A DNA stretch of 41,795 bases, taken from positions 1-41,795 of the forward strand of contig JAEZVB010000070.1 in the NCBI GenBank assembly GCA_023443285.1, given 5' to 3'. The position numbers and the translations under genes were made by a program. Shown piece by piece: positions 23,637-30,636 of the stretch. How positions within the stretch are numbered: the first letter of the stretch is position 1; every line of letters begins with the position of its first letter. Source of the DNA: Bacillota bacterium (GTDB taxonomy: Bacteria; Bacillota; Negativicutes; Sporomusales; Sporomusaceae). The notes below the pieces were generated by a model. It ran no database searches, was not told the DNA's origin, and saw only the letters and a list, made by a program, of their open reading frames with translations.

Positions 23637-25268
23637 TTGTCTAAACCTATTTATATAATTGGTCACCGAAATCCTGATACTGATTCTATCTGCTCTGCCA
23701 TAGCCTATGCCCATCTAAAGACAGCCTTAGGTGAGTGTGTAGTTCCGGCACGGGCGGGAAAGATCAATGCTGAGACCAAGTATGTACTGGATTATTTTGA
23801 CGTGCAGCCGCCCCAGCTTATTCTCGATGTATATCCGCGTGCCAAAGACGTAATGCATGATAATATCATTACCATTCATCCTTGGAATACTCTGAGGAAG
23901 CTTGGTCAGCTTATTAAGGAGCATAAGGTGAAATCCATTCCTGTTGTTGAGAGCGACGGAAGCTTAGTGGGAATAGTTACTGTCAGTGACTTGGCAGAAC
24001 GCTATGTCAGTGAACTTGGGATGCAGGATTTGCGGGAAACCGGCGTTGACTATGCAGGAATTTTACGTTGTCTTAACGGAACTCTGATTTGTGGCGGGGA
24101 GTTGTCAAAAAGAATTGAAGGTAGTGTAAAAATCGCTGCGTCCCGTTCAGAGACTTTAGGTAAAGTCATTAAACCAGGTGATATTGTTCTGGTAGGCAAC
24201 CGAACTAACGTCCAATTAACCTGTATTGAGGTTGGTGTTGCCTGTCTAATAGTAACTGGTGATTTTTCGGTGGCACCAGAAGTACAAAGGGCTGCTCAGG
24301 CAGCAGGCACCTATATCATCAAAGCGCCTCAGGATACCTACACCTGCGCGCGTTTGATCAATCAGAGCATTCCTGTACGCAATGTTATGAAAAAAGAGGT
24401 AACTTCTTTTAAGCCTGACGATATGGTTTCAGACATAAAGAACAGTATTATTCGTACCGGGTATCGGAATTATCCTGTTGTACAAGCTGGAAAGCTGGTT
24501 GGCCTCATTGACAGGGACAGGCTGATTGTGCCTGAACGGGATCAAATCATTCTGGTTGACCATAATGAGCGATCGCAAGCTGTTGACGGCATTGAGGAAG
24601 CCAAAATTGTAGAAATTGTTGATCATCACCGGTTGGGGGGCTTAGAAACAAGTGAACCTATATTTATCAGGCATGAACCGGTGGGGTCGACAGCGACTAT
24701 TGTGGCCAATATGCACTGGCATCGTAATATACCAATACCTAATCCAATTGCAGGGCTTTTACTGGCCGCCATTATTTCTGATACCGTACTCTTTAAATCG
24801 CCAACAGCAATGGAAAAAGACCGCGATACAGCCAATAAGCTAGCGCAAATGCTCGGACTTGCTATTCAAGATTTTGGGATGGCTATGTTAAAGGCCGGTT
24901 CGGTTATTGATAAACTTACCCCAGGTGATATTGTAGCTACTGATTTGAAGGAATTTCAGATTGGTGAGTATTATGTTGCGATTAGTCAAATTTCTGTTAT
25001 GGACCCGGAAGGTTTGCTATGCCAACGTAGTCAGCTGGAAACTGCGTTACAGAACATTTGCTATAAAGAACAATATAATATGGCAATTTTGCTGATTACT
25101 GGCATTGTGGATGAGGCAACCTACCTGTTATATTATGGACAGCCTGCAGGTCTTATTGCGCTTGCTTTCGGTGAAGGACGACCAGATAACACCTGGTATT
25201 TGCCTGGTGTTATGTCTCGAAAAAAACAGGTAGTGCCGCCACTAATTGATGCAGCCCGACGGCTGTAA
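23637..25268 (+). CDS. Manganese-dependent inorganic pyrophosphatase with CBS and DRTGG domains
   Basis: A 543-residue family II (DHH) pyrophosphatase. GHRNPDTDSICSA and LILDVY open the DHH domain; a CBS domain (about 70-120), a DRTGG domain (about 125-240) and a second CBS domain (about 245-300) are inserted; then VDHNERSQ, IVDHHRLGG and GSTAT; the DHHA2 part ends in SRKKQVVPPL. The insert makes activity respond to adenine nucleotides (AMP/ADP inhibit, ATP and Ap4A activate in characterised homologues). Start is TTG 23637 with AGGAG 11 nt upstream. Confidence 0.95.
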   Translation: MSKPIYIIGHRNPDTDSICSAIAYAHLKTALGECVVPARAGKINAETKYVLDYFDVQPPQLILDVYPRAKDVMHDNIITIHPWNTLRKLGQLIKEHKVKSIPVVESDGSLVGIVTVSDLAERYVSELGMQDLRETGVDYAGILRCLNGTLICGGELSKRIEGSVKIAASRSETLGKVIKPGDIVLVGNRTNVQLTCIEVGVACLIVTGDFSVAPEVQRAAQAAGTYIIKAPQDTYTCARLINQSIPVRNVMKKEVTSFKPDDMVSDIKNSIIRTGYRNYPVVQAGKLVGLIDRDRLIVPERDQIILVDHNERSQAVDGIEEAKIVEIVDHHRLGGLETSEPIFIRHEPVGSTATIVANMHWHRNIPIPNPIAGLLLAAIISDTVLFKSPTAMEKDRDTANKLAQMLGLAIQDFGMAMLKAGSVIDKLTPGDIVATDLKEFQIGEYYVAISQISVMDPEGLLCQRSQLETALQNICYKEQYNMAILLITGIVDEATYLLYYGQPAGLIALAFGEGRPDNTWYLPGVMSRKKQVVPPLIDAARRL

Positions 25269-25295
25269 ATAATTAATGTCGCCGCAGGATTTGTA

Positions 25296-25304
25296 TGGTA
25301 TAAT
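25296..25304 (+). promoter_or_regulatory. Extended -10 promoter for the TSCPD gene
   Basis: TGGTATAAT matches TGnTATAAT exactly, 32 nt before the next ATG and just after the pyrophosphatase stop. No good -35 is seen, as is common for extended -10 promoters. Confidence 0.5.
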
Positions 25305-25335
25305 GTTTCCATAATAGCAGGAAGGAAGCTGAAAT

Positions 25336-25581
25336 ATGAGTACTTACATAACCAGCGGCGTATGCGCAACAAAGATTGAGTTTGTAGTAGAAGATAATAT
25401 TGTCAAAAAAATTGAGTTCAAATCAGGTTGTCCCGGTAATTTAGAGGGCATAAGTAAGCTGGCAGAAGGGATGAAAGTCGAAGAGGTTATTAGTAAATTA
25501 CAAGGGATAACATGTGGCGACAAGCCAACCTCTTGCCCTGATCAGTTGGCTAGGGCACTGGCGCAGCTACAGAAAAAATAA
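25336..25581 (+). CDS. TSCPD domain protein
   Basis: An 81-residue protein of the TSCPD type: TSGVCATKIEFV, FKSGCPGNLEGISKL, GITCGDKPTSCPDQLA, with four conserved Cys arranged like the C-terminal TSCPD domain of vitamin B12-dependent ribonucleotide reductases and stand-alone homologues. Probably binds a metal or Fe-S cluster; function unknown. GAAGGAAG precedes the ATG and an extended -10 lies upstream. Confidence 0.9.
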   Translation: MSTYITSGVCATKIEFVVEDNIVKKIEFKSGCPGNLEGISKLAEGMKVEEVISKLQGITCGDKPTSCPDQLARALAQLQKK

Positions 25582-25632
25582 AAGTGGAGCAAGAAGCCGG
25601 ACTTTCCCCATATATCTTGGATGAGGTGTAAT

Positions 25633-25944
25633 ATGTATTGTGAAATTGTCTACCAAAATACGGGAGAACGCTGGGGAATATTTCCTAAAGACATTGGTGA
25701 GTTTCAAGCACGAATTTTCAATTTGGATAATATAAACACAGGTGAGACCCAGAATACTATTATTAAAAAGTCGGCCAAGATTGAGATTATGTCATGTTCT
25801 TTTTCCCCTGATAAAAAGAATATGCGACATCAAAAGGCGCTAGATGATCTGATTGGGAAATTAGTAAAAGCAGGCTGGGTGCCTTTGGCTGAACAGGGAG
25901 AAGAGTGGTACAGCCGCAGGTTTTACAAAAACGATAACGTATAA
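25633..25944 (+). CDS. Hypothetical protein
   Basis: A 103-residue soluble protein beginning MYCEIVYQNTGERWGIFPKD, with an IEIMSCSFSPDKKN strand segment and a C-terminal amphipathic region (LVKAGWVPLAEQGEEWYSRRF). I do not recognise the family; the end resembles small proteins that contain a helix followed by a WxxxxxGxxWY-like strand. GAGGTG lies just before ATG 25633, better than ATG 25621. It follows the TSCPD gene by 51 nt and precedes the T-box promoter. Confidence 0.65.
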   Translation: MYCEIVYQNTGERWGIFPKDIGEFQARIFNLDNINTGETQNTIIKKSAKIEIMSCSFSPDKKNMRHQKALDDLIGKLVKAGWVPLAEQGEEWYSRRFYKNDNV

Positions 25945-25965
25945 ATTAAATATTTGTTTTCGGCA

Positions 25966-25994
25966 TTGACAGTTATTTACTTTTGTGATATATT
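25966..25994 (+). promoter_or_regulatory. Sigma-A promoter of the T-box leader
   Basis: TTGACA (25966-25971), a 17-nt spacer and TATATT (25989-25994) give a near-consensus promoter. Transcription should begin near 26001, giving a leader of about 280 nt up to the T-box terminator. Confidence 0.85.
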
Positions 25995-26000
25995 TGTTTT

Positions 26001-26280
26001 CAATAACATATCTAAATGCAATGATTGGGATAAGTAAATTGGTTGCGCTATTTTCAGAGAGCCGGGGGTTGGTGTGACTCGGTAGGCGTACTTGTTGAAA
26101 TACACCCGTGAGCAGCAGGTTGAACGGATTCCAAGTAGACCGCGCCGGAAGCCACCGTTATTATAGGCTAGGGTATCGGAATTTCCTGTACCTGAAAAAA
26201 GTGGCTTGCTATTTAAGCAAGCAGGGTGGTACCGCGAGTAAAGTCTCGTCCCTGTTATGGGATGAGGCTTTTATTTTATT
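26001..26280 (+). ncRNA. Tyr-specific T-box riboswitch
   Basis: The T-box sequence AGGGTGGTACCGCG (26223-26236) is exact. Stem I features include AGAGAG (26056-26061), GGTTGGTGTGA in the distal part, and GAAATACACC with the candidate specifier UAC (26101-26103), which reads as Tyr. The downstream terminator pairs GTCTCGTCCC (26243-26252) with GGGATGAGGC (26259-26268) through two G-U pairs and is followed by TTTTATTTTATTTTA. Uncharged tRNA-Tyr should stabilise the antiterminator and allow transcription of aroF-tyrA. The start coordinate is inferred from the promoter. Confidence 0.92.
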
Positions 26281-26297
26281 TTATGGAGGCGATGGCT

Positions 26298-27314
26298 ATG
26301 ATTATTGTAATGAGTCCAACAGCTACTCAAAATGAAATTAACAATGTAATTGCCAGGGTAACGAATGCTGGACTAAAAGTGCATTTGTCAGAAGGGAAGC
26401 TTCGCACAATTATTGGCTTGATTGGAGAGAAAAAACTTATGGCTCAGCTGCCACTCGAAGCTATGGCTGGTGTCGAGAAAGCAATATCGGTAACTGCTGG
26501 TTACAAACTAGTCAGCCGGGAGCTCAAGAGTGAAGATACAGTGATTGATATTGGCGGGGTACTTGTTGGTGGTACCAATTTGGTAGTGATGGCTGGTCCC
26601 TGTGCTGTGGAGAGCAGAGAGCAACTGTTAGAATCAGCCAAGATCGTAAAAGAAGCAGGTGCTCAGTTTTTGCGCGGGGGTGCGTACAAACCAAGAACTT
26701 CCCCCTACTCTTTTCAGGGGCTTGAGGAAAAGGGTTTGGAAATGCTGGCAGAAGCCAGAGCTGTAACCGGGCTCAAGGTAGTAACTGAGGTTGTTGATAT
26801 TCAATCTGTACCGGTTGTAAGTGCTTATGCAGATGTACTGCAAATCGGAGCACGCAATATGCAAAACTTTCAATTGCTAAAGGCTGTGGGTAAAAGCGGT
26901 ATGCCAGTACTGTTAAAGCGTGGTATATCGGCCACGATCAATGAATGGTTGCATGCTGCTGAGTATATTTTGAGCGAAGGCAATTTTAACGTAATGTTTT
27001 GTGAACGAGGGATTCGCACCTTTGAAGATTATACCCGTAATACTCTGGATTTGAGTGCAGTTGCAGCACTCAAAGGCTTGAGTCACCTGCCGGTGATTGT
27101 TGATCCTAGTCATGGAACCGGGGTGTGGAAACTAGTTAAACCCATGGCCAAAGCAGCTATCGCGGGCGGAGCGGATGGTTTGATGATTGAGGTTCACCCT
27201 AACCCGGCAGAAGCTTTGTCTGATGGAAGTCAGTCATTAACTCCTGCAAACTTCCAGGCACTGATGCGTGAAGTGGATAGAATCGCTGTGGCAGTTGACA
27301 GGAAATTGACATGA
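26298..27314 (+). CDS. aroF: DAHP synthase, type I-beta (second copy, T-box controlled)
   Basis: A 338-residue DAHP synthase with the same layout as the one at 16013: a ferredoxin-like N-terminal domain (MIIVMSPTATQNEINNV) and the barrel with AGPCAVESREQ, GAYKPRTSPYSFQG, QIGARNMQNFQLL, LLKRGISATINE, ERGIRTFEDYTRNTLD and IVDPSHGTGVWK. The N-terminal domain usually binds aromatic amino acids and gives feedback inhibition. ATG 26298 lies 8 nt after GGAGG; the longer frame to 26226 runs through the T-box terminator. Its stop overlaps the start of tyrA (ATGA). Confidence 0.95.
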   Translation: MIIVMSPTATQNEINNVIARVTNAGLKVHLSEGKLRTIIGLIGEKKLMAQLPLEAMAGVEKAISVTAGYKLVSRELKSEDTVIDIGGVLVGGTNLVVMAGPCAVESREQLLESAKIVKEAGAQFLRGGAYKPRTSPYSFQGLEEKGLEMLAEARAVTGLKVVTEVVDIQSVPVVSAYADVLQIGARNMQNFQLLKAVGKSGMPVLLKRGISATINEWLHAAEYILSEGNFNVMFCERGIRTFEDYTRNTLDLSAVAALKGLSHLPVIVDPSHGTGVWKLVKPMAKAAIAGGADGLMIEVHPNPAEALSDGSQSLTPANFQALMREVDRIAVAVDRKLT

Positions 27315-28198
27315 ATCCGGTTATCAAACAGATCGCCATTATTGGAATGGGGTTAATTGGTGGTTCGCTTGGTTTGGCAATAAAAGCCTCCCAAGGAAGC
27401 AAGGTTGAGATTATTGGCATTGACACCAACCAATTTTCATTGGAGCAAGCCAAACAACTTGGTGCTGCTGACCGTATTACCAGTGACTATAAAAGCGGTA
27501 TAGGTAATGCAGATATGGTTTTTATGTGTACGCCAGTGCTGCAAATCGCTACTATCGTAAAAAAAATAGCGCCTCATCTGAAACAAGGCGCTATTTTGAC
27601 AGATACAGGTAGTACGAAAACCTATCTGATGGAACAAATTGCCGCTGCAATACCTCAGGGTATTCATTTTGTCCCCGGTCATCCTATGGCTGGGCGTGAA
27701 AAAAGCGGCATCGAGGCCGCTGTCGAAACATTATTTTGTGATAAGTGGTATATCCTTACTCCTCGAGAAGATGAGCATCCTCACGCTGTAGAAGCGGTAC
27801 GTAAAGTGATAAAATGGACAGGAGCTCGAGTCACGACAATGAATGCAGTTGATCATGATTGGTGTACGGCCTTAATCAGTCATGTGCCACATATTGGTGC
27901 TGCTGCTTTAGTAAACCTACTGGCGTTTGCTCAAGATCAGGAAAACAGTATTAAGCTGGCAGGCGGTGGTTTTCGGGATACAACCAGGATTGCTTCTTCT
28001 AATGCCGACATGTGGGCCGACATTTGTATGACGAATGCAGCTCCTATTGCCGACAGTCTTGACAAATTCAGTCAAATTGTTAGTGGGGTCGCCGCAAGTA
28101 TTCGTCAGGGCGATAGAGTGAGCATTCATAATTTTTTTGCAATTGCGAAAGAGCGCCGTGACCATTTGCTCAAGCTTGAGCAACAGGTTAGCGAATAA
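27311..28198 (+). CDS. tyrA: Prephenate dehydrogenase
   Basis: A 295-residue NAD-dependent prephenate dehydrogenase: IAIIGMGLIGGSLGLAIKA for the nucleotide, TDTGSTKTYLM, FVPGHPMAGREKSG, and SHVPHIGAAALVN. It commits prephenate to tyrosine by way of 4-hydroxyphenylpyruvate. No ACT domain is visible at the C-terminus, so feedback control may rest on the T-box and the DAHP synthase. Its ATG overlaps the aroF stop by 4 nt (ATGA), and its 3' end overlaps the minus-strand SGNH gene by 11 bases. Confidence 0.95.
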   Translation: MNPVIKQIAIIGMGLIGGSLGLAIKASQGSKVEIIGIDTNQFSLEQAKQLGAADRITSDYKSGIGNADMVFMCTPVLQIATIVKKIAPHLKQGAILTDTGSTKTYLMEQIAAAIPQGIHFVPGHPMAGREKSGIEAAVETLFCDKWYILTPREDEHPHAVEAVRKVIKWTGARVTTMNAVDHDWCTALISHVPHIGAAALVNLLAFAQDQENSIKLAGGGFRDTTRIASSNADMWADICMTNAAPIADSLDKFSQIVSGVAASIRQGDRVSIHNFFAIAKERRDHLLKLEQQVSE

Positions 28199-29804
28199 CC
28201 CTTGTCCAATTGGCATTAATAATTTGGGCTATGAGTTTCTTGCCCTCAATATCGGGGTGTAAGCCGTCAATTGACAAATAATCTGGAAGTTCTCGGGTTC
28301 TGTCTAGTAGATAAGGTTCAAGATCAATACAGTAGCGCTGCTGCCGGATAAACTGATTGACTGTATCAAACTCAGTTCGCCAATTGGCCACAGTTTCTTC
28401 ATGGAAAACATCATTAATGGCATCTGGATTAATTGGCGGTAGGGTTAAAAAGATGGGACGGATACCATTCGTCAGGCATTTGTCGCGAATAGCAGCAAGC
28501 TCAGTAATGACTTGTTCGGCTGGAACCCCGCCGCGCAAGCTATTGGTACCACCGAGAATAATTAGATATTTTGGTTTAAAAGGCAATACATCATGGTCAA
28601 ATCTTGCTAACATAGCGGCGGTAGTATCGCCGCTTTTGCCAAGATTCACAGCAGGGAAATTGAGATAGGTTTGAAAACTATAGTCAAAATCAGCCGGAGA
28701 ATAAGAGATAGCACCACCACCATGGGTAATACTATCACCAAAGGTTGCGGCATAGTGTCCGCGGGTCAAATCTACGGTGAACTCGGCGGCGTCTGAATAG
28801 CCGCCAACCGGATTACCTGCTGCATCAATACCGCGTGCCCGCCAATAATATTTGCCGGGAATAATGCGAGGTTGCTCATCGTAACAATCATTTAACCCAG
28901 TTACCGTCTTACTCCAAATACGGTAGACAGAAGGTTCAATGCCACCCGGATTTTCCGGAGGTTGGCTGGTCAGTTCAACTTCATGACTTAAAGCGCCAAA
29001 TACAGGTATCCAGGCATAGGCAGGGTAAAGTGGTGTTGGTAGATTAGCGGGTTTATGGTCGGTTATCACAGGTCTGGTATTCGGAATAATATCGCGATTA
29101 AGCCAGATTTCAGTAGCGTTGGAAAAGACACCTAATGGAGTGCCATGATTGTTCAGTGCACGAACCCGCCAAAAGATGTGATTTCCTTCATACCAAGATA
29201 AATTGGCATTATAGCCATTGGTAAACACATCGCGGGTTAGAAAAAGCTGTTTTTGGGAAGCAAAAATATCGTTGGGATTTTCCGGTTGTTCTGTCAGGAA
29301 TTCCAGCTCATAATATACTGCACCTGGTACTACTGTCCAAGTTAGCATAGGTCGAATCGAAGACGGAGCTTTGGCTGGGTAGAAAGAAGTGGGCTCAGGC
29401 TTCACTTTATCAAAGTCGGCATCTGTTCCATTTAGAGTATCAGCTAATTTGATGTGATCAGAATATTTACCTAATGGTTGATGAAACAAAGACTGGGCTG
29501 ATACCCGCCAGTAAGTCCGGAAGGGGAAATTTTCGCCAATAGGCAGTTGATTTTTCCAGGTACGATAGCTGGCAATCCGCTCTGTAGCGGTTGCTTGTTT
29601 ATCATCAGCAGCAGGTGGAATACTCAAAACTTCCACCTCATAATAAGCAAAGTATGGTAGGCGTTCCCACTTTAAAATATATTCATTGGATATATGGTTA
29701 ATCTCTAACTGTGGCTTGAAATTGTTTAGGCCGACAGCCTCAGAAACCTCCAAGGCATAAAGCATGGAAATGGTTAGGAATGCAATAATGAAAATTCGTT
29801 TCAA
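28188..29804 (-). CDS. Exported SGNH/GDSL hydrolase with three fibronectin-III-like repeats
   Basis: A protein of about 538 residues. The N-terminus is a signal peptide (KRIFIIAFLTISMLYALEVSEA). Three beta-rich repeats of about 100 residues follow (roughly 30-120, 140-235, 250-345), each with a hydrophobic YYEVE/YYELE/HEVEL strand and a later YWRVSA/FWRVRA/YWRARG strand ending in G-x-[YF]-S. The C-terminal hydrolase domain has GDSITHGGG (Ser), NLGKSGDTT, GGTNSL and DGLHP (Asp, His), the SGNH blocks. Probably a secreted esterase or polysaccharide deacetylase; substrate unknown. I choose TTG 29804 (GCAGGTG 6 nt upstream) over GTG 29813, which overlaps the ribosome site. Confidence 0.88.
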   Translation of the reverse strand: MKRIFIIAFLTISMLYALEVSEAVGLNNFKPQLEINHISNEYILKWERLPYFAYYEVEVLSIPPAADDKQATATERIASYRTWKNQLPIGENFPFRTYWRVSAQSLFHQPLGKYSDHIKLADTLNGTDADFDKVKPEPTSFYPAKAPSSIRPMLTWTVVPGAVYYELEFLTEQPENPNDIFASQKQLFLTRDVFTNGYNANLSWYEGNHIFWRVRALNNHGTPLGVFSNATEIWLNRDIIPNTRPVITDHKPANLPTPLYPAYAWIPVFGALSHEVELTSQPPENPGGIEPSVYRIWSKTVTGLNDCYDEQPRIIPGKYYWRARGIDAAGNPVGGYSDAAEFTVDLTRGHYAATFGDSITHGGGAISYSPADFDYSFQTYLNFPAVNLGKSGDTTAAMLARFDHDVLPFKPKYLIILGGTNSLRGGVPAEQVITELAAIRDKCLTNGIRPIFLTLPPINPDAINDVFHEETVANWRTEFDTVNQFIRQQRYCIDLEPYLLDRTRELPDYLSIDGLHPDIEGKKLIAQIINANWTRVIR

Positions 29805-29911
29805 AGTATACACCTGCCGAATCGTATAAGTCTAATTTAGCCCATAAACCCCACCTGATGATGGAGCTATTATATATTACCACATTTTATTAGTAATACA
29901 AAATAGTAGTA

Positions 29912-29941
29912 AAAACCGCTATTCTTTTGAATAGCGGTTTT
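29912..29941. terminator. Orphan hairpin between divergent genes
   Basis: AAAACCGCTATTC (29912-29924) and its exact complement (29929-29941) flank a TTTT loop. Both neighbours read away from it, so there is no obvious transcript to end; it lies just upstream of the dedA promoter. It could insulate dedA or end an unseen transcript. Confidence 0.6.
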
Positions 29942-29968
29942 GCAGTTTATTCCTAAGTCTGGTAGAAT
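29940..29968 (+). promoter_or_regulatory. Candidate promoter for the DedA gene
   Basis: TTGCAG (29940-29945), 17 nt, TAGAAT (29963-29968). The predicted start is near 29975, right before the GGAGGAGGAG ribosome site at 29977-29986. Confidence 0.5.
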
Positions 29969-29988
29969 ATGAAACGGAGGAGGAGATT

Positions 29989-30597
29989 ATTGCGGAACAG
30001 TTATTTCAAGTGGTAGTAGATTATATTGCTCTTTGGGGTTATACCGGGATAGTTATCGGCATGGCCTTAGAGAGTGCATGTATACCGATCCCCAGTGAGC
30101 TTATATTTGGCTTTGCAGGATATTTGGTTTACCTTGGAAAGCTAGATTTGGTCATGAGTACTGTTGCTGGGGTGGCAGGCGGGCTAATAGGCTCGGTTAT
30201 TGCGTATTTGGTAGGGTATTATGGTGGACAACCTTTTGTAAATAAGTATGGAAAATATCTGCTGTTATCAAAAAAACATGTTGACACAGCCCAACAATGG
30301 TTTGATCGCTATGGACTGAAAGCGACATTTTTTAGCCGGTTGTTACCGGTTGTTCGTACGTTTATTTCTTTACCTGCGGGGTTTGCCAAGGTAAATTTAG
30401 GTAAATTCATATTGTATACCGTATTGGGTTCTATACCCTGGACAGTGGCGTTAATTTATGCCGGCCAAATATTAGGGGAAAATTGGCGAGTATTAAATTC
30501 GATAGGTCATGAGGCTAGTCTAGCTGTGGCTGTCTTACTTGTAGCTGCCGCAGTATATTATTTTTGGAAAAACCACGTGCAGTCTGGGCGGAATTAA
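29989..30597 (+). CDS. DedA family membrane protein
   Basis: A DedA/DUF92-type integral membrane protein of about 202 residues with a GIVIGMALESACIPIPSELI motif, a Gly-rich helix (VAGGLIGSVIAYLVGYYGG), the FSRLLPVVRTFISLPAGFA signature and two C-terminal helices. Members transport or flip lipids such as undecaprenyl or polyprenyl phosphates. The start is unusual: no ATG/GTG/TTG is well placed in frame. GTG 30010 lacks a ribosome site, while ATT 29989 is 7 nt from GGAGG and gives MAEQLFQVVVDYIALWG-type beginnings. The gene is 39 nt before the flippase gene. Confidence 0.85.
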   Translation: MAEQLFQVVVDYIALWGYTGIVIGMALESACIPIPSELIFGFAGYLVYLGKLDLVMSTVAGVAGGLIGSVIAYLVGYYGGQPFVNKYGKYLLLSKKHVDTAQQWFDRYGLKATFFSRLLPVVRTFISLPAGFAKVNLGKFILYTVLGSIPWTVALIYAGQILGENWRVLNSIGHEASLAVAVLLVAAAVYYFWKNHVQSGRN

Positions 30598-30636
30598 GAT
30601 TTTTGAAGTTTTTGGGAAGGATGAAGTGCGCAAGAC

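Noticed and set aside
26226..26297. N-terminal extension of the second DAHP synthase
   Set aside because: The extension runs through the T-box and its terminator; ATG 26298 has the ribosome site and the usual protein start.
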